Below, in pieces: positions 15,691-25,200 of a stretch of DNA of 42,865 nucleotides. The position numbers and the translations under genes are program-made. Every line of letters starts with the position of its first letter. The first letter of the stretch is position 1. Source of the stretch: Acidobacteriota bacterium (GTDB lineage: Bacteria > Acidobacteriota > Terriglobia > Acidiferrales > UBA7541); NCBI GenBank assembly GCA_003165465.1, contig PLUM01000075.1, positions 1-42,865 on the forward strand, given 5' to 3'. Below the pieces are notes generated by a model, which saw only the letters and a list, made by a program, of their open reading frames with translations, was not told the DNA's origin and made no database searches.

Positions 15691-16357
15691 GCAAATCGGC
15701 GATCTGGTTCGATGTGCGATAGGTTTTGCGGAATTTTTCCGTCACGCGGCGAACGTAGTCGCGCGTTTCGCGGTAGGGAGGAACGGCGCGGTATTGGCCG
15801 ACGCGTTGGGGCCCGGCGTTATAGGCCGCCAGAGTCAGCGTAAGATCGCCGTTGTAACGTGTCAGCAATTCCTTCAGGTATTTCGTGCCCGCTTCAATGT
15901 TCTGCTGGGGATCGAACGGGTGCGCCACGCCAAATCGCGCCGATGTTCCCGGCATCAATTGCATCAGGCCGCGAGCGGACCGCCAGGACACCGCGTTTGG
16001 ATTGAAATTGGATTCCACGGCAATCACGCTGGCCACCAGTTCGGGAGCAACGCCGTGGGCGCGCGCGGAGTCCGCGATGAAATTCGCGTAGGGAACGTCA
16101 AGCAACTTCACTTTGATGGCCGAAAATATGTCTTCCGGATCGATTCGCAGGAGGGCGTCCGCGGGAATTTCCATCGTGCCGCCGGCCATCGACAGGCGGA
16201 GCGTGTCTCCCATGCGTTCGTATCCGGTCACGTGAATGCGCTCGCCGGATTGCAGGACCACGTAATCGGCGCGCGCGGATGGAGCGAGAGCCGCGAGGAG
16301 CACAATCGTCCCGCAGATCCATTTTCCGCAAGAAGGGAACTGTTTCACTTCACGCAT
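15686..16357 (-). CDS. Secreted lytic transglycosylase (SLT domain)
   Basis: Periplasmic enzyme predicted to cleave the glycan strands of peptidoglycan, releasing 1,6-anhydro-muropeptides. The 223-residue protein has a signal peptide (hydrophobic core GTIVLLAALAPSARA, cleavage near residue 30), a small beta region (about 33-75, VVLQSGERIHVTGYERMGD) and a C-terminal SLT fold. Motifs are AVESNFNPNAVS with catalytic E115, GLMQLMPGTSARFGV and AYNAGPQRV. The frame starts at an ATG (16357) inside a 14-bp repeat. A GTG three codons later (16348) has GGAG 9 nt upstream and would give a cleaner signal peptide, so it may be the true start. The stop codon lies inside the adjacent palindromic repeat. Confidence 0.92.
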   Translation of the reverse strand: MREVKQFPSCGKWICGTIVLLAALAPSARADYVVLQSGERIHVTGYERMGDTLRLSMAGGTMEIPADALLRIDPEDIFSAIKVKLLDVPYANFIADSARAHGVAPELVASVIAVESNFNPNAVSWRSARGLMQLMPGTSARFGVAHPFDPQQNIEAGTKYLKELLTRYNGDLTLTLAAYNAGPQRVGQYRAVPPYRETRDYVRRVTEKFRKTYRTSNQIADLQ

Positions 16358-16392
16358 CTCCTATCACGCATCTCCTATCTCGCATCCCTATC
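16352..16392. repeat. 14-bp tandem repeats between the HAD and transglycosylase genes
   Basis: Read on the minus strand, GATAGGAGATGCGT occurs twice (16379-16366 and 16365-16352), preceded by a shorter variant GATAGGGATGCGA (16392-16380). The array starts at the stop codon of the HAD gene and ends over the start codon of the transglycosylase gene, filling the gap. Each full unit carries an AGGAG, a strong ribosome-binding core. It resembles the gspF-gspE array at 10287-10328 in unit length, sequence flavour and placement. Confidence 0.9.
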
Positions 16393-17230
16393 ACGTACCT
16401 CCCAGCGCATACAACTCGATGGCTGCGGCGACGCCGCACTGGTCGTTGCTCAGGGTCTCACGCCATCCCAAGGATTTCAACTCGGGCACGCTGTTTCCCA
16501 TCACCACGGGAAGCCCGGCGAATTGGAGCATTTCCATGTCGTTCAGATTGTCGCCAATGGCCATGACGTCGTCCCGCGACCAGCCGCGCCGGCGCACCCA
16601 CTCGGCCAGCGTCGATCCCTTCGAGCATCCGGGAGCGAGCACGTCCACCAGCCCGAAATCGCGTTTGTCATAGACGGTCATGGCGGTCGAATAGTCGGAA
16701 GCAAACGGCAATTGGGAGAGAAACGTTTCCACCTCGCGCACCTGGTTCACGTAACCCGTGAACATCACCTGAATGGGATCTTCGGTAAGGGAGTCCCGAA
16801 GGGGAGATATCTCGGCAAGGAATTCGCGGTTCCGTTCGAAGTAGCCTCGCCGCAATGGATCTTCCCAATCGATTCGCTCGTAAATCACCTGGTTTTCGCG
16901 TGGCCGGTTGAAACACACCGAGGCCAGATCGCTAAAGGCTGTGGTTTCTTCGAGCACGCGCTCGGCGATGCCGCGAGGGAGCAGGTTGACGAACTGCGTC
17001 TGTCCGCTGCTGGATTTAACCAGCGCTCCGTTATTCACAATCATGGTCAGCGGGCAAGGGAACTGCCGCGCCACCGGTGTCGCGAAGTCGTAGCGGCGGC
17101 CCGTGACGAGGGCAATTTCGATTCCCCGGGCGGCAGCCTCGATCACCGCATTCCGATTGATCGCGGGCAGTTGGGAATGCTCGTCAAGCAGAGTCCCGTC
17201 AATATCGAGCGCAATCAGGCGGATTGGCAT
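16391..17230 (-). CDS. HAD-superfamily phosphatase, Cof type
   Basis: A 279-residue cytoplasmic hydrolase of the HAD-IIB (Cof) group. Motif I is ALDIDGTLLD (nucleophile D9, acid D11), motif II lies in ALVTGRR, the motif III Lys in SKGSTLAEWV and motif IV in GDNLNDMEML. The large C2B cap lies between motifs II and III (about 85-195). Members dephosphorylate sugar phosphates, pyridoxal phosphate, FMN and similar metabolites; the substrate cannot be told from sequence. It lies upstream of, and probably in one transcript with, the transglycosylase gene. Confidence 0.9.
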   Translation of the reverse strand: MPIRLIALDIDGTLLDEHSQLPAINRNAVIEAAARGIEIALVTGRRYDFATPVARQFPCPLTMIVNNGALVKSSSGQTQFVNLLPRGIAERVLEETTAFSDLASVCFNRPRENQVIYERIDWEDPLRRGYFERNREFLAEISPLRDSLTEDPIQVMFTGYVNQVREVETFLSQLPFASDYSTAMTVYDKRDFGLVDVLAPGCSKGSTLAEWVRRRGWSRDDVMAIGDNLNDMEMLQFAGLPVVMGNSVPELKSLGWRETLSNDQCGVAAAIELYALGGT

Positions 17231-17315
17231 TGGAATAGTTTACCGTTTTCCCGCGAGCTCCGGGCGGATTCATGAGGCAGGCGGCGATTGCGCGGAAGGC
17301 TTGGAAGTGGACGCA

Positions 17316-17729
17316 TTATGGATTTGCGGGAGGTGCAACCGCCGTTGGAACGTTGACGGTTATTTTTTCGGATGGTTTGCTCTCTATCCCCTTGGCATCG
17401 ACGGCCGTCACAAAGTACGCATACGTGCGGCCCGCTTCCACGGTTCTGTCCGTATATTTCGTGCTGGAAACGATTCCGGAAGTCACTTTGACGGTGCCGC
17501 CGGATTGCAATATGCGGTACACGTTATATCCCACGACAGGAGATTTGCTGGCGGTCCAGGAGATCGTGACCGAATGCGGGTTGGGCGGTTGCGCCGGCGC
17601 CTGGATATTTCCGTTATGCGAGTTTTCGCAGCCGGCGAGAAAGAATGCCAGCACGAAAGAAATGAAACCAATGACGCGCAAAGCCCGTGATAGAAGGGGT
17701 CTTCTCATTTTTAGAAATGGTCCGCGCAT
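17316..17729 (-). CDS. Small lipoprotein with one fibronectin type III domain
   Basis: A 137-residue exported protein. A basic N-terminus and hydrophobic core (VIGFISFVLAFFLAGC) end in a lipobox LAGC (Cys34), so it is probably lipidated and membrane-anchored. After a short spacer comes one FN3-like domain (about 48-128), recognised by SVTISWTASKSPVVGYNVYR, YTDRTVEAGRTYAYFVTAVD and GIESKPSEKITV. The tail is Pro/Ala-rich. Either Met1 (17729) or Met8 (17708) could be the start; neither has a clear Shine-Dalgarno sequence. A 9-bp inverted repeat lies immediately upstream. Binding partner unknown. Confidence 0.82.
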   Translation of the reverse strand: MRGPFLKMRRPLLSRALRVIGFISFVLAFFLAGCENSHNGNIQAPAQPPNPHSVTISWTASKSPVVGYNVYRILQSGGTVKVTSGIVSSTKYTDRTVEAGRTYAYFVTAVDAKGIESKPSEKITVNVPTAVAPPANP

Positions 17730-17732
17730 AGA

Positions 17733-17760
17733 CCGTATATTCGGCTCAACTAATATACGG
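17733..17760. promoter_or_regulatory. 9-bp perfect inverted repeat, possible operator
   Basis: CCGTATATT (17733-17741) and AATATACGG (17752-17760) are perfect reverse complements separated by 10 nt. The repeat lies just upstream of the FN3 lipoprotein start and 65 bp after the stop of the LuxR-type regulator gene (both on the minus strand). It looks more like an operator dyad than a terminator, because the stem is AT-rich and no T-run follows. Confidence 0.45.
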
Positions 17761-17774
17761 CATAACAGGGGAAA

Positions 17775-17788
17775 TTGGTGGACGGCGG
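17775..17788. other. att-like direct repeat (left copy of a tRNA 3' end)
   Basis: TTGGTGGACGGCGG here is identical to 42836-42849, where it forms the 3' end of a tRNA gene (CCA end, discriminator base and acceptor strand) in the same orientation. A 14-bp match to a tRNA end is unlikely by chance in a window of this size. The two copies would bound a 25-kb segment containing the regulator and the giant gene. Confidence 0.5.
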
Positions 17789-17825
17789 CGCCCCGGGGTT
17801 TAACAGCGGGGTCAAACAGCAGTCT

Positions 17826-18833
17826 TTATCCCTGTGCGGGACGGCGTTGCACAAGTTCCGCTTGTAATAGTTTTCGCGATATGGGACGCAACTCTTCGGG
17901 ATGCTTGCGAATGTAGGCGAGCAGGTACTGCTTTTTCTGTTTCCCGCGGTCATGCGTCCATTCTTCCGATGGCGAGTTCGCATGAGCGAGTTCCGGCAGG
18001 CATGCGGACGCGCGATCATAAATCTCGCGCCAGCCATTTTTGACTGCGGAGAGTGAGATGCCCAGGTCGCTGCTCAGTTCCTCGTCTGTTCCTCCATTGA
18101 GCGCCAATATCAGCAGGCGCTGTTCACTCCGGCGAAAGCCGAATTGTGGCGATGCGTAAAGGAAAAGAGTGCCAACCCATGAGCCGCTTCGATTTAGGGC
18201 CAGGTCGCGTGACAGGCCGGAATTTCGTGGCTCATTCCCGAAGTCCTGGGCACTCACCTCGGGGAATTTTCCATAGCGGTTCTCGTCTTGGTGGAAATAG
18301 ATGCTGCCGGCATTGCGCATGGCCTGCAGGTGTTCCAGGCAATCCGCCTGCGCCATTAATTCGCGCAGCCGAAATCCGCGATAGCTTTCGTCAAACGCCG
18401 CAATCACAGGCGTTCCCACATCCGCTTTTCTCAGATCCTCCGGGTGGACCGTGTTGTGCCACATCAATAGGTTCAGCCCACACGTGGAATTTGCTTCCAG
18501 GATCGCGGCATCGGACAGCAGCGGAGAATTGCCCCGAGTGATGCGTTTCAGCAGTTCAGGACCAACCCAGAAAAACGGAGTGGTCTTGACCTCCTGCAGG
18601 AAATCGTCGGGGACAAACGCAGCCATGAGGACGCCGAGGAATCTGGTCGTGGAACCATGGAATTCCTCAAATACCGTGGGTCTAAACGAATCGTGGAGGA
18701 GGGTGGAATGGAGTGCTAAGGGCAGATCCTCGATGAGTCTTCCATAACGCGGCCCCAGAACGGGGTGCGCGGCGATACCATTCACGCATTTGGAGATGTC
18801 TTCAGGCCTCATGAATCGGTAGTGGGTGGCCAT
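17826..18833 (-). CDS. LuxR-type HTH protein with uncharacterised N-terminal domain
   Basis: A 335-residue putative transcription regulator. Residues about 235-275 (FRRSEQRLLILALNGGTDEE and DLGISLSAVKNGWREIYDR) match the four-helix LuxR/GerE DNA-binding domain. The N-terminal about 200 residues begin MATHYRFMRPEDI, faintly like the first strand and helix of a GNAT fold, and continue with FFWVGPELLKRITRG and ANSTCGLNLLMWHNTVHPED; I do not recognise the domain. There is no receiver domain or autoinducer signature. The frame stays open to 19016; starts at 18899 (weak AGG upstream) or 18833 are most plausible, and I chose the shorter. It diverges from the giant gene, so it is a natural candidate to control it. 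Confidence 0.75.
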   Translation of the reverse strand: MATHYRFMRPEDISKCVNGIAAHPVLGPRYGRLIEDLPLALHSTLLHDSFRPTVFEEFHGSTTRFLGVLMAAFVPDDFLQEVKTTPFFWVGPELLKRITRGNSPLLSDAAILEANSTCGLNLLMWHNTVHPEDLRKADVGTPVIAAFDESYRGFRLRELMAQADCLEHLQAMRNAGSIYFHQDENRYGKFPEVSAQDFGNEPRNSGLSRDLALNRSGSWVGTLFLYASPQFGFRRSEQRLLILALNGGTDEELSSDLGISLSAVKNGWREIYDRASACLPELAHANSPSEEWTHDRGKQKKQYLLAYIRKHPEELRPISRKLLQAELVQRRPAQG

Positions 18834-19142
18834 GGCAATTTTCCAGACAATATATGCAAAATAGTTCACTGGCCTTTTAGGAGACTTGATTTCTACCATA
18901 CACCTAATAAAGATGTCATTAAGATTATGTAATTTGTGGCCGGGGATCGTTGCTCCTGACAGCTGTGAGTGGGTCTTTATGCCGATAAGAAACAAGGATT
19001 TGGCAGATCGCTGCAACTTTTCCAGTCTTCCTAATGTTGTGTGTGCTGCCTCTTATGTTTCAGGGGCTAGAGTCATTGTCCGATGTTTCCTGGTACTTGA
19101 TCTTGAGGTCGGCGAGCCTTCTCTTATAAATCTTATAAATAA
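18834..19142. other. Intergenic region between the regulator and the giant gene
   Basis: This divergent region is AT-richer than its neighbours and should hold promoters for both genes. The clearest candidate is the plus-strand pair at 19103-19130. A 9-bp direct repeat (CTTATAAAT, 19123-19131 and 19132-19140) is present. Open frames across it lack coding features. Confidence 0.5.
19103..19130 (+). promoter_or_regulatory. Candidate promoter of the giant gene
   Basis: TTGAGG (19103-19108) and TATAAA (19125-19130) are separated by 16 nt. A second TATAAA follows at 19134 but lacks a -35 partner. Transcription would begin near 19137, leaving a leader of about 150 nt that contains a 49-codon open frame ending on the giant gene's start codon. 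Confidence 0.45.
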
Positions 19143-19292
19143 ATGGATGGTTGCGCGCCGTATGTAGGCAGCAGGCAACGGCTTGTTTCGTCGCAAGATT
19201 TTCCAGTGGTTATTACAGCGTGGATTTCAAATTTCTTGAGTTTTTATTTTTTCCTATTCAGGGGCACTGTCGGACTGCACAGGGGGAAATGA
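19143..19292 (+). CDS. Possible 49-residue leader peptide overlapping the giant gene start
   Basis: An ATG at 19143 opens a 49-codon frame whose TGA (19290-19292) overlaps the giant gene's ATG (19289) as ATGA. The predicted peptide has a hydrophobic stretch (FPVVITAWISNFLSFYFFLF) followed by a basic tail ending LHRGK. The overlap would allow translational coupling. Against it: no Shine-Dalgarno sequence precedes the ATG, and the frame lies in an AT-rich leader where chance frames are common. It may be only an untranslated leader. Confidence 0.3.
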   Translation: MDGCAPYVGSRQRLVSSQDFPVVITAWISNFLSFYFFLFRGTVGLHRGK

Positions 19293-22200
19293 AAATAAGC
19301 TGCTTAACGCGCCGATTATTGTTAGCGAGCGTTTGCCTTCTGGTTTTGGGTTCTGCGACGCACCTGCACGCGCAGACGGTGTCCCTGAGCCAGACAACTG
19401 TGTATTTTGGCCATCAAGTGGTGGGGACCAGTGCCACGCGATCCGTGACTCTCGAGAACACGGGATCCCTGTCCCTCGTGATTACGAGTATCTCGAAGCC
19501 CAGCGCGCCTTTTTCCGAGACCAACACGTGCGTCTCACCGCTCGCACCGACGAAGTCTTGCACGATCAGCGCGATATTCAGCCCCACCGTCCTTGGAGGC
19601 TTCAGCAGTTCGATCAGCATCGCGGACAACGCCACCGGCACCCCACAAACAATCACCCTCAAGGGCAATTCGATCGCACCGGTCACTTTCAGTCCTTCGA
19701 GTTTGTATTTCGGCTATGTTGGAGTGGGGACAACAGGCTCCGCCAAAACCATAACTCTGACCAATAATCAGACCACTTCCCTCACGATCACCAGCATTAA
19801 AGCAAGCAGTGGTTTTGCCGCGGCCTCCAGTTGTCCCAGCAGCGTCGCCCCAGGCGGTAAATGCAACATCAACGTGACGTTTATGCCCGTGCAGCTCGGT
19901 GCATGGAGCGGCACGCTCACGGTCGTGGACAGCGCCAACACCTCTCCGCAAAAGGTCAACCTCACCGGAATAGGTACGCTGGCCAGTCTTATTTCCATCT
20001 CCGTTACGCCCCAGGACCCTTCCGTCCCCGCTAAAAGCACCCAACAGTTTACGGCTACAGGGCATTTTCCAGGTTCCATCACGCTGAACTTGACCGCTCG
20101 CATCTACTGGGAGTCCTCGGCAACCAGTATAGCGACCATTAGTAACTCGTCGGGTAAACAGGGCCTTGCTACCGCTATTGCCGCGGGCACTACCAAAATC
20201 ACAGCCAAAGCCACAGCCGAAGCCGCAGCCGAAGACACAGCCGAAGAGAACGAGATTATCGGTTCAACCTCGCTGACTGTGACGGCAACGGCACCGACGC
20301 TGGTATCGATCGCCGTAACGCCGGTGAACCCATCGATCGCAAAAGGGACGACGCAGCAGTTCGCGGCGACCGGGACGTATAGCGACGCCACGACCAAAAC
20401 CATTACCAGCAGCGTGACGTGGACGTCGGGAACGCTCTCGGTGGCGACGATCACTGCCGGAGGGTTGGCGGCAGGCGCGGGAGTGGGCACGAGCAACATC
20501 ACGGCCAGCTTGAGCGGAGTGACATCGCCTGCGGATGTGTTGACGGTGACACCGTCGACGCTGGTGATCCAGACGACCTCGTTACCGGATGGGCAGCAGG
20601 GAACGTCGTACTCCGCGAGTGTAACGGTCACGGGCGGGACTCCACCCTACACATGGGCCATCACGGGCGGTGCGTTACCCGTGGGCGTTACGATCAATTC
20701 TTCCACAGGATTGCTTAGCGGGACGCCGATCGTGGCGGGGAGCTATACGTTCGCGGTGCAGGTGAACGATGCCGGGACGCAGACCGCGACGGCCGCATTG
20801 AGCATTAACATCCTCGCGCCTGTTGTGAGTCTGCCAGCATCGTCGAGTTTGACCTTCGCGTCGCAGACGATCGGGACGACCAGCGCATCGCAGACCGTCA
20901 CGGTGACGAATAACGGGTCGGAGGCGCTGACGATCGCGAGCATCGTGCTGTCGGGCACGAATGCCAGCGACTATGCGCAGAGCAACGCATGTCCGATATC
21001 TCCGAGCACATTGGGGGTTGGGGGGAGTTGTGCGATCGCCGTGACGTTCAGCCCGCTGGTGGTGGGGAGCCGCTTCGCTACGATTACGGTGACGGATAAC
21101 ACGGGGAACGTAGCGGGGAGCCAGCAGGTAATTTCCTTGTCGGGTACAGGAGTAGCGCCGCCGCCGAGCACGACGACGATTCCGCTGACATTCAATCCCG
21201 GTACGGGCGTGACGCAGGTGGCCACGCTGAATTGCCCGTCGAACACGAATCCGTGCACGGACCCGCAGGCTCATTCGTTCAAGCTGACCATCGGGACGGT
21301 GGCGACCGGATTCACGCTGAACGTGACGGCGTACGAAGTGTCGCAGGCGGAAGCGAACGGAGTGTGCGAGAACGGGAATACGGAGGCGAACGATTTCGAT
21401 TGCCGGTTTACGAGCACTTTTCCGATCGGCACGCAGCCAAACGGGGACGTGATCGTGCCGCAGTGCATTCCATACTCGAACGGGAACTGCGTCTACTACC
21501 GGGTGAGCAACGTGCCGCCGGCCAGTTCGTTCCAGGGACCAGTGCTGGAGACGATTGCGTGGAACAACGAGGCGTATGTGCCGTTGGCAACGACGTATGC
21601 GGGGAGCAACCCGCAGCTGTATGACGATCCGGACGCGCCGCCGTACGACGTGAATCACCAGTTTGTGTTCGACATCACGGATTATTTTAATCCGGCGCCG
21701 GGACAGGTGGATGCGGTGATTGGCGGGCACACGACATCGTTCAACGATTTTACGGTGGCGTATCCGGCGGCATTGCCGATACCTCCGTACACGTTTACGT
21801 TCACGTCGCCGTTGGGGACGCCGACGGTGAGCGAGGGGACGCCGATAGCGGTGAGCTTCAGCCTGACGCAAGGAACGACGCCCATCACGAATGCGACGAC
21901 ATCGCCGAACGCGGTGTCGATCGGAGTGGTGAACAGTCTGGGAGTGCGAATGCCGGCGCTGGCGGCAGACGGGACAGCGGCGGCGTTCAGCTACAACGCA
22001 ACGACGCAACTCTATTCGCTGAGCCTGGCGACGTACGCGTATCCGCCGGACACCTACACGCTGTCGGTGGATTCGAATCTGTTTGCGGAGCAGACGACGA
22101 GCTTTGTGATTACGCCGGTGCTGCTGCAGATGGTGACGACGGCGTTGCCTGCCGGGCCGGTGGGAGCGAGTTACATCGCTCCGATCACGGCGACGGGTGG

Positions 22201-25200
22201 AACGCTGCCGTATGCGTGGACGTTGACCGGCGGAAGCTTGCCTCCGGGAATCGGGCTGAATACCGCGGATGGAGTGTTGAGCGGGACGCCGACGGTGGCG
22301 GGAAGCTATCCGATCACGGTGCAGGTGCAGGACTCCGGCTTGCCAACGCCGACGGTAGTGTCCGGAACCTTCAATATCAGTATTGCAGGCAATACGACTA
22401 CGACGGTGCTGATGTCGCTTCCGAACCCGTCGACTGCGGGTCAATCGGTGACGTTCACGGCGACGGTCACGGGCTTGTCGCCTACGGGCATAGTGCAGTT
22501 CCGGGATGGCACAACGGCGCTGGGTACGATGGTGCTGACGAACGGCAATGCGCAGCTGTCGACCTCGGCGTTGACGGCAGGGTCTCATTCGATCACCGCA
22601 GTGTATTCGGGCGATGGAAGCAATGCCGCGAGCACTTCGAACACGGTCGTCGAGGTGGTGAATCAGGCGGTGAGTTCGACGACGCTGGCCACGTCGGCGG
22701 CCATCGCGCAGCTGGGTCAATCGGTGACGTTCACGGCAGCGGTCACGGGCTTCTCGCCTACGGGCATGGTGCAATTCCTGGATGGCGAGACGGCGCTGGG
22801 TACGATGGTGCTGACGAGCGGCAGCGCGCAGCTGTCGACCTCGGCGTTGACCTCGGGAACTCACAACATCTCGGCTGTATATTTGGGCGATTCGAACAAC
22901 GCCGCGAGCACTTCGAACACGGTCGTCGAGACGATCGCATCGCCGCCGATCACGACAACGATTCCGCTGACATTCAATCCCGGTACGGACGTGACGCAGG
23001 TGGGCACGCTGAATTGCCCGTCGAATACGAACCCGTGCACGGACCCGCAGGCGCATTCGTTCAAGCTGACCATCGGGACGGTGGTGACCGGATTCACGCT
23101 GAACGTGACGGCGTACGAAGTGTCGCAGACGGAAGCGAACGGAGTGTGCGAGAACGGGAATACGGAGGCGAATGATTTCGATTGCCGGTTTACGAGCACG
23201 TTTCCGATCAGCACGCAGCTAAATGGGGACGTGATCGTGCCGCAGTGCATTCCGTATTCGAACGGGAACTGCGTCTACTACCGGGTGAGCAGCGTGCCGC
23301 CGGCCAGTTCGTTCCAGGGACCAGTGCTGGAGACGATTGCGTGGAACAACGAGGCGTATGTGCCGTCGGCAACGTATGCGGCGAACAACCCGCAACTGTA
23401 TGACGATCCGGACGCGCCGCCGTACGACGTGAATCACCAGTTTGTGTTTGACATCACGGATTATTTCAATCCGGCGCCGGGACAGGTGGATGCGGTGATT
23501 GGCGGGCACACGACATCGTTCAACGATTTTGCGGTGGCGTACCCGGCGGCATTGCCGGTACCGCCGTACACGTTTACGTTCACGTCGCCGGTGGGGACGA
23601 CGAGCGTGAGCGAGGGGACACCGATAGCGGTGAGCTTCAGTCTGACGCAAGTAACGACGCAAGGAACGACGCTCATCACGAATGCGACGACATCGCCGAA
23701 CGCGGTGTCGATCGGAGTGGTGAACAGTCTGGGAGTGCGGATGCCGGCGCTGGCGGGAGACGGGACAGCGTCGGCGTTCAGCTACAACGCAACGACGCAA
23801 CTGTATGAGTTGAGCCTGGCGACGTACGCGTATCCGCCGGACACCTACACGCTGTCGGTGGATTCGAATCTGTTTGCGGAGCAGACGGCGAGCTTTGTGA
23901 TTACGCCGGTGCCGCTGCAGATGGTGACGACGGCATTGCCTGCCGGGCCGGTGGGAGCGAGTTACGTCGCGTCGATTACGGCGACGGGCGGAACGCTGCC
24001 GTATGCGTGGACGTTGACGAGCGGGGCCGCGAGCCTGCCGCCAGGGATCACGCTGAACACCATGGATGGAGTGTTGAGCGGGACGCTGACGCAGGCGGGA
24101 AGCTATCCGATCACCGTGCAGGTGGCCGATTCCGCGAGCGCGACCATTTCCATCTCGCTAACCGTCACCATCAACCAGCTCGGCGCCGCGCTCGCCCTCA
24201 GCAATTTGGCGCAAACCTACGATGGCACGCCGAAGCCGGCCACGGTGACTACTACCCCGCTCGGTTTGCTTGGGGTGTCGGTGACCTACACGGGGCTGTC
24301 GGTGACCTACGGCCCGTCTTCAACCCCGCCGGTTAACGCCGGCAGCTACACCGCGCTCGCCTCTCTCACGAACGTGAACTACGTCGCGAGCCCTGTATCC
24401 GGCACGCTGGTGATCGGAACGCTGTCGGCGTCGGTGACGCCCAATGCAGCGAGCAAGACCTACGGGACCGCCGATCCGGCCTTCACTGGAACTCTCAGTG
24501 GGTTCGCGGCTGCGGATAACGTGACCGCAACGTACAGCCGCACGGCGGGCGAGACGGTTGCGGGCAGCCCTTACACGATCAGCGCGATGCTGAGTCCGGC
24601 GGTGGTGTTGGGCAATTACAACATCACTTACAACACGGCCAGCTTCACGATCAACAAGGCGACGCCGACGATAAGCATCAACGACATTCCCAGCACAGCG
24701 ACATTCGGAGGGAGTTTCACGGCGACCTATGCGTATACGGGCGATGGGGCAGCGTCGGTGACGTCCAGCACGAGCACCTGCACGGTGTCAGGAAATGTGG
24801 TGACGTACGCGGGTGTGGGCACGTGCACGATTACGGCGCAGGCCACGGCAGGGACGAACTACGCGGCGGTAACCGGGACGGCGCAGTCGTTCAACATCGG
24901 CCAGGCCACTCTGACGATAAGCATCAACGACATTCCCGGCGCGGCGACATTCGGAGGGAGTTTCACGGCGACCTACGCGTATACGGGCGATGGGACAGCG
25001 TCGGTGACGTCCAGCACGAGCACCTGCACGGTGTTAGAAAATGTGGTGACGTACGCGGCTGTGGGCACGTGCACGATTACAGCGCAGGCCACGGCAGGGA
25101 CGAACGACGGTGCGGTAACCGGGACGGCGCAGTCGTTCAACATCGGCCAGGCGACGCCGGCGTTTACTGGGATCTCTGTTTCCCAGTCGATCACGCTCGG

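Noticed and set aside
15581..17275. 564-codon plus-strand frame across the transglycosylase and HAD genes
   Set aside because: It crosses two genuine minus-strand genes and the palindromic repeat, and its composition is typical of an antisense shadow.
18886..19167. 93-codon plus-strand frame between the regulator and the giant gene
   Set aside because: It has no ribosome-binding site, spans the likely divergent promoter region and lacks a protein-like pattern.
20675..23056. Long minus-strand open frame (793 codons) opposite the giant gene
   Set aside because: Its product is extremely Arg/His-rich with no domain pattern, as expected for an antisense frame of a Thr/Gly/Val-rich repeat gene. 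Similar frames at 28193-29890, 36059-38197 and 38999-40468 are rejected for the same reason.
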